Below are positions 8,569-17,762 of a DNA stretch of 64,000 bases, piece by piece; position 1 is the first letter of the stretch, and each line of letters starts with the position of its first letter. The translations under genes and the position numbers were made by a program. Source of the stretch: Burkholderia cepacia (lineage in GTDB: Bacteria; Pseudomonadota; Gammaproteobacteria; Burkholderiales; Burkholderiaceae). The notes beneath the pieces were generated by a model. It was not told the DNA's origin. It did no database searches and saw only the letters and a program-made list of their open reading frames with translations. The stretch spans positions 186,001 to 250,000 of the forward strand of contig NZ_LDWR01000021.1 of the NCBI RefSeq assembly GCF_001039005.1, read 5' to 3'.

Positions 8569-9612
8569 TCATCGCGCGCCCGGCGCCGCCGGCAGCACGA
8601 GCAGATGGCGAGGCTCGATGGCGATGCTTTGCACCGCGGGCTCGCGCCCTTCGCACAACAGCGTGTCGGTCGAGCCGGCGGGAATGAAGTCGTAGCGTTG
8701 CGTCGCGCCGAAATAGCGCACTTCGCCGGAACGTCCGGCGATGCGGTTCACGCTGTCGGCCGGCGGATCGGCCTGCACGAGTTCAGGCCGCACCAGTACG
8801 TCGATTTCGGCGCCCGGCCGGTGCTTGCCCGTCTCCGCGCGGAGCATCGCGAAGCGCACGTCGATCGTGCCCTGCGCGAGCACGCGGCCGCGCAGCAGTG
8901 TCGAATGCCCGACGAAACGCGCGACTTGCGCGGAGGCCGGGCGCTCGTACAGGCTGCGCGGCGTGCCCGCCTGCAGCACGCGGCCGCCGTCGACGATCGC
9001 GACGCGATCGGCCATGCTCAGCGCCTCGTCCTGGTCGTGCGTGACGAGCAGCGTCGTCGCGCCGCACGCACGCTGCAGCATGCGGATTTCGTCGCGCAAC
9101 TGATGGCGGATGCCGGCGTCGAGCGCCGCCAGCGGTTCGTCGAGCAGCAGCAGCTTCGGTTCGATCACGAGCGCCCGGGCCAGTGCGACGCGCTGCTGCT
9201 GCCCGCCGGACAGCATCGCGATACCGCGATCCGCATGTGCCGACAGGCCGACCCGGTCGAGCATCTCCAGCGCGCGCCGGCGCCGGGCTTCGGCCGCGAC
9301 GCCGCGCATCCGCAGGCCGTACGCGACGTTGTCGACGACCGACAGGTTCGGGAACAGCGCGTAGTGCTGGAACACCATGCCCACCTCGCGCCGCCATACG
9401 GGCACGCCCGCCACGTCGTCGCCGCCGATCGCGATGCGGCCGCGATAGCCGTCGAGCAGGCCGGCCGCGAGCCGCAGCAGCGTGGATTTACCGGAACCGC
9501 TGCGTCCCATCACGGCGAGCAGCTCGCCTTGCGTCGCGGACAGCGTGACATCGTCGACGCCGTGACGCGCACCGGGATACTGGAAACTGACGTGTTCGAA
9601 ATCGAGACTCAT
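8569..9612 (-). CDS. ABC importer ATP-binding protein
   Basis: A 347-residue ATPase with Walker A GRSGSGKST (about 36-44), a Q-loop in MVFQHYALF, signature LSGGQQQRV (about 134-142), Walker B LLLLDEP and a switch histidine in LLVTHDQDEA. A C-terminal extension of about 110 residues is TOBE-like, as in the MalK/PotA/FbpC group. The gene begins seven bases after the upstream permease stop and overlaps an alternative binding-protein start, so it sits in the middle of a tight operon. Confidence 0.93.
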   Translation of the reverse strand: MSLDFEHVSFQYPGARHGVDDVTLSATQGELLAVMGRSGSGKSTLLRLAAGLLDGYRGRIAIGGDDVAGVPVWRREVGMVFQHYALFPNLSVVDNVAYGLRMRGVAAEARRRRALEMLDRVGLSAHADRGIAMLSGGQQQRVALARALVIEPKLLLLDEPLAALDAGIRHQLRDEIRMLQRACGATTLLVTHDQDEALSMADRVAIVDGGRVLQAGTPRSLYERPASAQVARFVGHSTLLRGRVLAQGTIDVRFAMLRAETGKHRPGAEIDVLVRPELVQADPPADSVNRIAGRSGEVRYFGATQRYDFIPAGSTDTLLCEGREPAVQSIAIEPRHLLVLPAAPGAR

Positions 9613-9619
9613 GACGGAC

Positions 9620-10477
9620 TCACTTCAGACGTTGCACGGTGCTGACGGACACGAGCGTCGCCAGCACGGCGAGGACAAGCAGCACGACGGTCGCCGCGCA
9701 CGCCATCCCCGACGCGCCGTAGAACGCCTGCAGCAGCACGATCGGATAGTTGCGATAGCGGAAGCCCGCGATCAGGTTCGAGATCTGGAATTCGCCGATC
9801 GACAGCGCGGCCACCATCACGAGCCCGGAAAACAGGCTGTGCCGCAGGTTCGGCAGCACGATCGTGAAGAACTGGCGCCGCGGCGTCGCGCCGAGCGTCG
9901 CCGCGCACGCTTCGAGACGCTCGAGGCCGCGATGGCGCAGGTCGCTGAGCAGCGTTTGCAGCAGATACGGCAGCGTCAGCACCGCGTGCGCCGCGACCAT
10001 CAGCGGCAACGTGCCGAGCCACGGCAGCGTGTCGCCGCTGAAGATCGCGATGTAGCCGAAACCGAGCGTCAGCGCCGGCACGCCGACCGGCATCAGCATC
10101 ACGATGCGGGTCGCGATGCCGCGCCCCGCCTGCGCGCGGTGATGCAGCGCATACGCGAGCGGCAGGCCGACCACTGCATTGAGCACGCAGCACGCCAGCG
10201 CGACCATCAGGCTCACGCCGAACGCGCGGGTGAAGCTCCCGTTCGCGGCCAGATCGGTGAACCAGTGCAAGGTGAAGCCGGTGGGCAGCAGCGTGTTCGT
10301 CCACGACTGGCCCACCGACCCGATCAGCAGCAACGCAATCGGCAGCAGCAGGTAGACCCCGAACACCGCGACGAACGCCTGCGACACGAAGCGCCAGGCG
10401 CTCGGGCGCGCGGCTTTGTTACGACGAATCGGAACACCATCGGCCAGTGCCGGGGTGGTTGACGGATGCATGGACAC
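9620..10477 (-). CDS. ABC importer permease, first gene of the operon
   Basis: A 285-residue permease with six or so helices and an EAA-type loop (CAATLGATPRRQFFTIVLP, about residues 192-210). The frame begins with GTG at 10477 or ATG at 10471; neither has a clear ribosome site. It heads an operon continuing through ATPase, binding protein, second permease and SLOG gene. The layout resembles putative 2-aminoethylphosphonate (PhnSTUV-type) or thiamine/iron importers, but no phosphonate-degradation gene is in the window. Confidence 0.87.
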   Translation of the reverse strand: MSMHPSTTPALADGVPIRRNKAARPSAWRFVSQAFVAVFGVYLLLPIALLLIGSVGQSWTNTLLPTGFTLHWFTDLAANGSFTRAFGVSLMVALACCVLNAVVGLPLAYALHHRAQAGRGIATRIVMLMPVGVPALTLGFGYIAIFSGDTLPWLGTLPLMVAAHAVLTLPYLLQTLLSDLRHRGLERLEACAATLGATPRRQFFTIVLPNLRHSLFSGLVMVAALSIGEFQISNLIAGFRYRNYPIVLLQAFYGASGMACAATVVLLVLAVLATLVSVSTVQRLK

Positions 10478-10633
10478 GCTCGCTGCGGATGAGGAATGAC
10501 GTCGCGCAGCGCCCGCCGGACTGGGCTGACGCGCTTGATCGGGACAGGCGAAGTGTGTGGTTTCGACATGGCATCGTCATGAAAAAAACGTACAAAGCCC
10601 GCATCGATCTGTGCGCGGAGGGAATAGTCGGCG

Positions 10634-11530
10634 ATGAGGAACCTGTATCCGAACGTGGCGGAACTGCACGCCTTCGCCAGTTCTGCCAAGTACCTGAATT
10701 TTTCGTACGCGGCGCGGGAGCTTGGCCTGACACCCAGCGCGGTGAGCCGGCAGATCGCGAACCTCGAAGCGCTGTTCGGCGTGAAGCTGTTCGTGCGCGA
10801 GGGACGCAATCTCGCGCTGACGCGCGCCGGGCAGGTGTATCACGCCCGTGTCGTCGGGCCGCTGCGCGAAATCGGCAACGCATCGATCGAACTGCTGAGC
10901 GCGCGCGAGTCCGTCGACCAGTTGACGATCGCGAGCGTGCCCACCTTCACGACCAAGTGGCTCGTGCCGCGGCTCGCGCGCTTTCTGGCCACGGCGCCGA
11001 GCGTCACGCTGAGCTTTCGCCGTCATCTCGCGTCCGGCGACATGTTCCCGTTCGGTCTCGACGCGGCGATCCGTTATGGCGACGGTGCATGGGAAGGTGT
11101 CCAGAGCGATTACCTGGACGGGCGGACCTTCGTGCCGGTCTGCTCGCGTGAATTCGCGGACCGGCATGCGCTGCGCGCGCCCGCCGACGTCGTGGCGGCG
11201 CCGCGCCTCGTGCACGAACAGGCCGAGATCGCGTGGTCCGCTTGGGCGGAGCGTCATCGCGTGACGCAGATGAACGCACTCGCGGGGCCGCGCTTCGAAC
11301 AGTACTCGGTGTTGATCCCGGCGGCGCAGACGGGGCTCGGGATCGCCCTCGTGCCGCGCTTCCTGATCCTCGACAATCTCACGGCCGGCACGCTCATCGA
11401 GCCGTTCGACGCGCCGGTCGACGTCGACGCGCAGGGGCACTACCTGTGCTACTCGCCCGAGCGCCTCGAAACGAGCGAAGCGTTGCGGCGCTTCAGGGAA
11501 TGGATGCTCGGCGAATCCGCGAACGCGTGA
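10634..11530 (+). CDS. LysR-family regulator divergent from the ABC importer
   Basis: A 298-residue LysR protein with an N-terminal winged helix (TPSAVSRQIANLEALFG, about residues 33-49) and a GcvA-type effector domain. It is transcribed away from the importer operon across about 155 bases, the standard arrangement for a LysR regulator and its target. It converges with the phosphodiesterase gene at 11648-13324. Control of the importer is inferred from geography only. Confidence 0.9.
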   Translation: MRNLYPNVAELHAFASSAKYLNFSYAARELGLTPSAVSRQIANLEALFGVKLFVREGRNLALTRAGQVYHARVVGPLREIGNASIELLSARESVDQLTIASVPTFTTKWLVPRLARFLATAPSVTLSFRRHLASGDMFPFGLDAAIRYGDGAWEGVQSDYLDGRTFVPVCSREFADRHALRAPADVVAAPRLVHEQAEIAWSAWAERHRVTQMNALAGPRFEQYSVLIPAAQTGLGIALVPRFLILDNLTAGTLIEPFDAPVDVDAQGHYLCYSPERLETSEALRRFREWMLGESANA

Positions 11531-11557
11531 GCGTCGGCGTAGCCGGCATCGTCATGC

Positions 11558-11600
11558 AAAAAAAACGCGGCGCCGCCGGCCATCGGCCGAACGGCGCCGC
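11558..11600 (-). terminator. Terminator of the phosphodiesterase gene
   Basis: On the minus strand a perfect nine-base GC stem (GCGGCGCCG with CGGCGCCGC) is followed by eight T residues. It lies about 50 bases after the stop of the gene at 11648-13324. The plus strand lacks a T run, so it serves the minus-strand gene. Confidence 0.85.
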
Positions 11601-11647
11601 GCGTCCGGTGCCGGAAGCCGCCCGAAGGCGGCCACCGGCACGCCCCG

Positions 11648-13324
11648 TCAGCGCCCGATACCGAGCCCCGGCAGCACGCGCGTGTTCTCGGCCACGACCG
11701 CATGCAGCAGACGCGGTTCAGCACCGAGCAGCTCGAGGATCGTCGGCGCGACCTGCTTCGTGCCGACGAGATCGTTCACGGTACGCGCGCGGTGGATGCC
11801 CGGGTACGACACGAGCAGGCCGAGGTGGCTGTCGTCCGGCGCGTTGCCGCCGTGCTCCTCGTCCTTCTTCGTGCTCGACGTATAGATCACGCCCGGATTC
11901 GGCTGGACGATGATGTCCGGCGTGCGACCGTTGGCCGGATCGCCGAAGCGGTCGGCGAGCGCCGCGCCGTACAGGATGTACGCCTGCGAGCCGTCCGCGC
12001 AGATCCCCGGCGCATTGCAGCTCAGGTTCGCCTTCAGCGTCTGCACGACGGCCGTGCGCTGGTTGCGGTCGCGCAGCCAGATCAGGCCGACGTCGTCGGT
12101 CTGCACGAAGCCCGTGCCGACCAGGCCCGAACCGTCGTTCAGGTTGCCCGTCGTCGTGTTGTTCTGGCCGAAGTTGCCGTTCGGGTCGAGGTAGTTGTTC
12201 GCTTCGAGCAGCTTCGACAGCGTGTCGCCGTTCTTCACGAGCTTCGTGTGATCGGTCGGCGACTGGCCGTGCTTCGCCGTCACGATCACGGCCGTCGACG
12301 TGTACAGGTTGGCCTGCTTCAGCGCCGCGACGACATGGCCGATCGAGTTGTCGACATAGGTGATCGCGTTCGCGACCTCCCCGCTCGGCGTGAAGTCGGC
12401 GTCGAGATACCCGCCGCCCTTCGCGACCGGCGCCTTCTGCGCGACGCTGAGCGTCTGGAAGTCGGCGCCGAACAGCGTCGGCACCGGCGCGCTCTTCGTG
12501 CCCGTCGAATCGCGGCCTTCGATCTGGTTGATCAGCGCCTGCACGTGCAGGTTGTCGAAGCGCGCGGTGTGCGAATAGACGTCCGTGTAGTCGGTGTTCG
12601 TCGCCGGGTCGATCGAGTTGATCTCGGTGCGCATCAGATCGTCGACGCCGGTGCCCGACGGCCCGTTCAACCAGTCGTAGCCCCACGCGTGCTTGTCGGC
12701 CCACGCCGTATGCGCGTTCGGGATGCCCGCCTTCACGGCCTCGAACACCGTGTTGGTCTTCACGTAGTTGTGCGGGTAGACCGGCACGCACTGGCCGCCC
12801 ACGCGCGCATGCGGGATCGCCTGCGGGTTGAACGCGCCGCCGCCGTTCAGGTGGATCAGCGCGCCGCCGTTCTGGGCGTCGATGCCCGTGGTTTCGTCGA
12901 ACACGACGTTCCAGCCCTGCTTGCCCGAACACGTCGTGTCGCTCGGCGCATACAGGTTGCGGTCATACGACACGTCGTAGAACAGGCCGGCCGTCTTCGG
13001 CGAGCCGCCCGTCACGAGCGCCGCGAGGCCCGGGAACGAATCCGACAGGCCGGGCGTGTACGCATTCGTGTACGTCACGCCGTGCTGCGCGAGCACCGCG
13101 ATGTTCGGACACGTGTTCGCGCCGATGCAGCGCGCGAGATCCTGCTCGTGCAGACCGTCGACGCTGATCAGCAGCACGTGCTTCACGACGCGGCTCGCGT
13201 GGCCACGGTCCTCGCCCTGACTGTCGCCGTCCTGCTGCGCCGCGTGCGCACCCATGCTGGCGAGCGCCAGCGCGCCCGCCACCATCACGGCCATCTTCCG
13301 CTGCTTACCGAAAAACGAAATCAT
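11648..13324 (-). CDS. Alkaline-phosphatase-superfamily phosphodiesterase/nucleotide pyrophosphatase, exported
   Basis: A 558-residue protein with a signal peptide (cleavage after GAHA, about residue 28). The first metal-binding aspartate is in LLISVDGLHEQDL, and a likely catalytic threonine or serine follows in the TPGLSDSFPG block, as in type I phosphodiesterase/nucleotide pyrophosphatase proteins. Later metal ligands fit TAKHGQSP and HGGNAPDDSHLG. It should hydrolyse a phosphate mono- or diester in the periplasm. The ATG at 13324 is preferred over the adjacent GTG at 13327 because of its spacing from GAGGTGG. Proximity to the ABC importer might mean a joint role in phosphorus scavenging; that is a guess. 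Confidence 0.85.
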   Translation of the reverse strand: MISFFGKQRKMAVMVAGALALASMGAHAAQQDGDSQGEDRGHASRVVKHVLLISVDGLHEQDLARCIGANTCPNIAVLAQHGVTYTNAYTPGLSDSFPGLAALVTGGSPKTAGLFYDVSYDRNLYAPSDTTCSGKQGWNVVFDETTGIDAQNGGALIHLNGGGAFNPQAIPHARVGGQCVPVYPHNYVKTNTVFEAVKAGIPNAHTAWADKHAWGYDWLNGPSGTGVDDLMRTEINSIDPATNTDYTDVYSHTARFDNLHVQALINQIEGRDSTGTKSAPVPTLFGADFQTLSVAQKAPVAKGGGYLDADFTPSGEVANAITYVDNSIGHVVAALKQANLYTSTAVIVTAKHGQSPTDHTKLVKNGDTLSKLLEANNYLDPNGNFGQNNTTTGNLNDGSGLVGTGFVQTDDVGLIWLRDRNQRTAVVQTLKANLSCNAPGICADGSQAYILYGAALADRFGDPANGRTPDIIVQPNPGVIYTSSTKKDEEHGGNAPDDSHLGLLVSYPGIHRARTVNDLVGTKQVAPTILELLGAEPRLLHAVVAENTRVLPGLGIGR

Positions 13325-13544
13325 CACCCCACCTCATCGATTGATGTTGAACTGCGTGACTTGCCATCAGGCGCGCAAAATATCGCCGGATCGTGCGGCG
13401 GTCGGATGAAGCGGGGCTTTCTGTTCTCTGTCAAACGTAACCAATCGCAAGTGACATGAAGCCGTCGCAATGCGTTGCCGCGCCGGGCATCGGTGCGCGC
13501 CCGGAATTTTTTTCGGCTTGGCCCGCGACTATTGGCGTGTGATA

Positions 13545-13559
13545 AAGGGTTTTCCCTGA
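13545..13559. promoter_or_regulatory. AGGGTTTTCCCT motif ahead of a small gene
   Basis: The palindrome-like AGGGTTTTCCCT, flanked by A on the left and GA on the right, lies about 15 bases upstream of the small gene at 13574. The same 12-mer occurs twice at 24033-24074, ahead of another small gene. No factor is known to me for it. Confidence 0.4.
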
Positions 13560-13573
13560 CCCGGAGCACGAGT

Positions 13574-13795
13574 ATGTCGACCCTGGAAGCTCTCCGGTTC
13601 GTGCTGGACGATGCACGCACCCCCGAAATCATTCGCCATCACGTCGTCGACGCGCTGCAGTACGCGCTGCGCAATTACGGACAGGTGTTCACGGCGAAGG
13701 AAGTCGAATGGCTGACGCACTGGGATGACGCGCGTCTGCCGCTGGCCGCGAAGAAGGAGCTGGACAAGCGCGAGCCGGCGATCGCCGCGCGCTGA
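13574..13795 (+). CDS. Small conserved-looking protein, function unknown
   Basis: A 73-residue, mainly helical, charged protein with no membrane segment or signal peptide. The ATG at 13574 has a GGAG site about eight bases upstream. The composition is ordinary for a soluble Burkholderia protein. It is a single gene between two minus-strand genes, and its leader carries the AGGGTTTTCCCT motif. I do not recognise the family. Confidence 0.65.
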   Translation: MSTLEALRFVLDDARTPEIIRHHVVDALQYALRNYGQVFTAKEVEWLTHWDDARLPLAAKKELDKREPAIAAR

Positions 13796-13832
13796 AAAAA
13801 AGCCGCCGCGCCCGGCAGGTGCGGGCGCGGCG
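13795..13832 (-). terminator. Terminator of the DUF748 gene
   Basis: Minus-strand hairpin with an 11-base perfect stem (CGCCGCGCCCG with CGGGCGCGGCG, seven-base loop) followed within a few bases by seven T residues. It lies 20 bases after the stop of the gene at 13853 and abuts the stop codon of the convergent small gene. Confidence 0.88.
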
Positions 13833-13852
13833 ACAGCAGATGAAACGACGCG

Positions 13853-16800
13853 TTACTGGAGCCCGAAGTCGACGCGGGTCGTCGCGCCCTTGTCCTCGAT
13901 GCCCTTCGCATCGAGCTTCGGTGCGACGACGAACACACGGCTCGAATCGATCTTGCCGTCGAGGTACTGGCGCACCGACTCGGCGCGCTGCTGCGCGAGC
14001 GCGCGCAGCGCGTTGTCGTCGGCCGGCGCGTGATCGGCCAGCGCCTGCTTCATGTCCGCATCGGGCAACGTCTTCTGCAAGCCGACCAGGTTGCGCGGCT
14101 TCTTGAAGTCCGCGGCCTTGTACGCGCGCGTCAGGTACTTGCTGTATTCGGCCGGCTCGACCTTCACCGACATCGGATCAATGCTCTCGCCCTGGCCGAC
14201 CACGTCCTTCAGCTTCTGCTGGCGCACCAGCCGGTCGACGTACGCGTCGCGCAGCCCCGACGTGTCCTTCGCCGGATCGACGCGGCCGATCAGGTCGAGG
14301 CGGATCGACGACTTCTCGGTCAGCATCTTCACGACGGTGTCGAGCTTCTTCTGCTGCGTGTCGGTCAGCGCGTAGGTACCCGGCGCGAACTCGACGTAGC
14401 CGAGATCCTCGCCGCCGCCGCCGAACGCGTTCGCGAGCAGCGTGAACGGCGACGTGACGGCCTTCGCGATCAGGTTCAGCACCGCATGCCAGATCAGCCC
14501 GCCGACGCTGAACTCCGGATTCGCCAGCGAACCCGACACCGGTAGGTTCACGTCGATCTGGCCGCGCGTGTTCTTCAGCAGCGAGATCGCGAGCTTCACC
14601 GGCAGCTTCGTCGCCGTGTCGTTTTCGACGCGATCGCCGAACGTGAGCTGGTCGATGAAGATGTGGTTGTTCGCCTGCAGCTGGTCGTTCACGAGCTGGT
14701 AGTGCAGGTCGACGTTGAGCTTGCCCTTCGTGATCGGATAACCCGCGTACTTTGCCGAATACGGCGTCAGATTGGTCAGCTCGATGTCGTGCGCGGTCGC
14801 CGTGAGGTCGAGCGCCGGCTTCTCGATCAGCGGGTTCACCGAGCCCTTGATCGAGATCGGCCCGTTGCCCGACAGGTTCGCGGCGACGTCGACCGGCGCG
14901 GACGTCGTCGAATCCGTGCCGAACGCGCCGATCGTGCCGTTGATCGCGACGAGGTTCGCCGTGTAGTTCGGCTTGATGAAGTTGTCGGTGTACGTGACGC
15001 GGCCGTTCTGCAGCAGCAGCTCGCCGAAATGCATCCGCACCGGGTTCTGCGGCGGCGTCGCGGCTTTCACGACCACCGTCGCGGACGCGGCCGACGCGGG
15101 CTGCGCCACCGCCGGCGCCGACGCGGCCTGCGGCGACAGCGGCACCGGTTCGCCCTTGCTCGCGTCGCGCGTGAGCGACTGCGCGGGGCCCGTCTCCTTC
15201 GCGACGACGTCCTTCAGGTTCAGGCGCCCCTGCGCGTCGAGCAGCACGCGGCCGTAGAAGTTCGAGAACGTCACGCGCGCGGCGTCGACGTCGGTGCCCT
15301 TCTCGTCGTAGTTCGCCTTCAGGTTCGTCAGCGCGAGCGAGCGCCAGCCCGCGAACGGGTCGGAGGTCGCCTTGTCGAGCATCCGCACGTCGACGAGCGC
15401 GACGTCGCCGCGATAGGTCGCGCGCGGCGCGTCCTTCACCTGCGCGAACGTCAGGTTGCCCTGTGCGTTGAGCAGCGCGCTCGCGATGGTCGCGTTCAGC
15501 GCGCTACCAAAGTACGGCTCGAACGCGGCCGCGTCGAGGCGGTTGCCGTTGATCTTCAGGCCGAGCTTCAGCGGCTGCGCGGTCACGTCGCCCGTCACGT
15601 TCAGCGAGCCCTTGCGATTCAGCGTCGCCTTCAGCTGCACGGGCAGCGGCTTCGTCATGTCGTCGCTGAGCTTCTGCACCGACAGCTCCAGCGGCTTGAT
15701 CGCCAGCTTCACCGGGCGCGGTGTCGACAGGTCGGTGAAGTTCGCGGACGAATCCTTCACGTTCAGCGCGTCGATCCGGTAATGCCACGACGGCGCGGCG
15801 GCCTCGGCCTTGCGCGCGACCGTGCGCTTGGGCACCGATGCCTGCGCCGGTCCGGCCAGCGCCGCGAGGTCGATGTTGCCGTCCTTCAGGCGCTTCACGT
15901 CGAGCGCGAGCCCGGTCGCATCGACGCTCGCGATCTCCGCGGTGCGCGTGGCGACGTCGACCTTCGCGATCTTCGCGCTCGCGTCGGGCAGCACGATCGC
16001 GGGCGTCTTGCTATCGGGCGTCGCGATCTTCAGCGATTTCAGGCTCACCGTGCTGTCGGCCACCTGCGCTTCGAGCGGCGTCTTGCCCCAGTCGGTCTTC
16101 GCGTTGATCGTCGCGCCGAGCGTGCCGTCGAGCACGCGCGCGCGCGTCGCTTCGCCGAGATACGGCTGCAACGCCGGCAGCGCGAGCGCATCGATCGTCA
16201 GCTTCGTGTCGGCCTGCTTCTCCGCGAGCGTGAACGCGCCTTCGGCCCGCACGTCACCGCCGCGCGACAGCGACGTCGACAGCGTGTATTTCGCGGGCGT
16301 CTTGCCCTGCAGCGAGAAACCGTCGAGCGTCGCGGCGAGCTTCGTCAGCGAGACCGCGTTCGGCGTGGCCGGCACGCGATCGTCGACGTTGATCGTGCCG
16401 CCGTCGATCGCAAAATGACGGATCGTCAGGTCGAGCGGCGGCGCTTCCTTCGCATCGGCCTCGGCCTTCGCGCCGCTCGCGGCGTCGGCGGAGGACGCCG
16501 CCGCGCCCGATGCCGCCGGCTTGCCCTCAGCGGCCTTCGGTGCGGCGGCCGGCTGCGCGGCGAGCTTCTCGACGTTCAGCACGCCTTGCTTGTCGCGCGA
16601 CAGGTCGACGACGGGCTGGTCGATCCGGATCTCGTCGAAATGCAGCGCATTGCGCAGCGGCTCGAGGCTGGTCGCCGCGACGTGCACGCCGCGCGCGGCG
16701 AACAGCGGCTCGGACGCCGGGCTCGTCACCTTCGCGTCGTTCAGGTCGACGGTGCCGGACACGCGCAGCGCGGGCGTTTCGCCGTTCATCGCGAAGTTGA

Positions 16801-17614
16801 GCGTGAGGTTGCTGCTCAGCAAGCCGCTCGCCACGGCCACCGGCAGCTTGGTCGGCGCATACGAGATCAGTTTCGGCACGTCGAGCCGGTCGAATTTCAG
16901 CGCGATCTCCGATTCGCGCGACTGCGCGAACGGCTTGGTCTTGCCGTCGATCGCGATCGGGCTGCCGTCGAAACGCATCCGCAACGTCGGCTGGACGAAG
17001 ATGTCGGTCTTCGACGCCAGCGTCGCGATATACGGGATGCCGAGCGTCCAGTTGTCGACGACGTGCTTTTCGTTCAGCAGGCGGTCGTCGAAATCGATCC
17101 GGCCGTCGTTGACCTGGATGTTCGACACCGAGAATTGCGTCGGCTTGCTCGCCGGCTTGGACGGCGTGGAGAACTTCTCGATCAGGTCGGTGAAGTTGAA
17201 GCGCTGCGCGTCGTAGCGAACGATATGAAAGCGCGGCGAATCGAGCAGGATTTCGTTGACGATCGGCGCGCCGCGGAACAGCGACGACCACGACGGCCTC
17301 ACGACGAGCTTGCCGATGTCGATGAAGTCGCCCTGGCCGCCGCGCTCACCGACGTGAATGCCGTCGGCTTCGAGATTCAGCGTGTACGGGTTCAGCGCGA
17401 TGCGCTGGATCGTGGCCGGCCGGTCAAGCTGTTGGCTCAGTTGCTGTTCGGCGATATGGCGGATCAGCGGCGGCGCCGCGAAGAACCCGAGCAGTCCGAA
17501 CAAAACGAGGAAGATCAGCACGCCGATGCCGATACGCCGGGTCCGGCGCGAGCGTGCAACGCCGCCGAGGGCATGGAGGGTCGAGGATACGGTTTTTTTG
17601 TCTGCGCTTGCCAT
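13853..17614 (-). CDS. DUF748/AsmA-like envelope protein, 1253 residues
   Basis: A very long protein with one N-terminal membrane helix (about residues 28-50) followed by about 1200 residues of repetitive beta-rich sequence (alternating LSNLTL, VDLNDAKV, LNVTGDVT stretches) broken by alanine/proline-rich linkers near residues 370-410 and 820-860. This pattern and the C-terminal RVDPAKDTSGLRDAY region fit DUF748 proteins, relatives of AsmA that may bridge inner and outer membranes for lipid movement. The start has a GAGGC ribosome site upstream. It is a single-gene unit with its own terminator. Confidence 0.88.
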   Translation of the reverse strand: MASADKKTVSSTLHALGGVARSRRTRRIGIGVLIFLVLFGLLGFFAAPPLIRHIAEQQLSQQLDRPATIQRIALNPYTLNLEADGIHVGERGGQGDFIDIGKLVVRPSWSSLFRGAPIVNEILLDSPRFHIVRYDAQRFNFTDLIEKFSTPSKPASKPTQFSVSNIQVNDGRIDFDDRLLNEKHVVDNWTLGIPYIATLASKTDIFVQPTLRMRFDGSPIAIDGKTKPFAQSRESEIALKFDRLDVPKLISYAPTKLPVAVASGLLSSNLTLNFAMNGETPALRVSGTVDLNDAKVTSPASEPLFAARGVHVAATSLEPLRNALHFDEIRIDQPVVDLSRDKQGVLNVEKLAAQPAAAPKAAEGKPAASGAAASSADAASGAKAEADAKEAPPLDLTIRHFAIDGGTINVDDRVPATPNAVSLTKLAATLDGFSLQGKTPAKYTLSTSLSRGGDVRAEGAFTLAEKQADTKLTIDALALPALQPYLGEATRARVLDGTLGATINAKTDWGKTPLEAQVADSTVSLKSLKIATPDSKTPAIVLPDASAKIAKVDVATRTAEIASVDATGLALDVKRLKDGNIDLAALAGPAQASVPKRTVARKAEAAAPSWHYRIDALNVKDSSANFTDLSTPRPVKLAIKPLELSVQKLSDDMTKPLPVQLKATLNRKGSLNVTGDVTAQPLKLGLKINGNRLDAAAFEPYFGSALNATIASALLNAQGNLTFAQVKDAPRATYRGDVALVDVRMLDKATSDPFAGWRSLALTNLKANYDEKGTDVDAARVTFSNFYGRVLLDAQGRLNLKDVVAKETGPAQSLTRDASKGEPVPLSPQAASAPAVAQPASAASATVVVKAATPPQNPVRMHFGELLLQNGRVTYTDNFIKPNYTANLVAINGTIGAFGTDSTTSAPVDVAANLSGNGPISIKGSVNPLIEKPALDLTATAHDIELTNLTPYSAKYAGYPITKGKLNVDLHYQLVNDQLQANNHIFIDQLTFGDRVENDTATKLPVKLAISLLKNTRGQIDVNLPVSGSLANPEFSVGGLIWHAVLNLIAKAVTSPFTLLANAFGGGGEDLGYVEFAPGTYALTDTQQKKLDTVVKMLTEKSSIRLDLIGRVDPAKDTSGLRDAYVDRLVRQQKLKDVVGQGESIDPMSVKVEPAEYSKYLTRAYKAADFKKPRNLVGLQKTLPDADMKQALADHAPADDNALRALAQQRAESVRQYLDGKIDSSRVFVVAPKLDAKGIEDKGATTRVDFGLQ

Positions 17615-17762
17615 GCTTGAATGCCTCGGGAACGGATGCCGGGCCGCACCGGAGAACCGGGCGGCCGCGCATGCTATCCCGAAAGTATAGGCTCAGGAGG
17701 TGACGGTACGGAATCGGGGCGCCACCGCGCCCGCCGGTCGGACAACGGTGGCGGTCATCCGT

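Noticed and set aside
6613..10477. Naming the importer phnSTUV (2-aminoethylphosphonate)
   Set aside because: The gene set is compatible, but the order differs, there is no phosphonate-degradation gene, and the binding-protein family also covers iron and polyamines. Left as substrate unknown.
14663..17620. A 985-codon open frame on the plus strand opposite the DUF748 gene
   Set aside because: It is arginine-rich GC-bias translation complementary to a real gene with a signal anchor, family pattern and terminator. No ribosome site or domain supports it.
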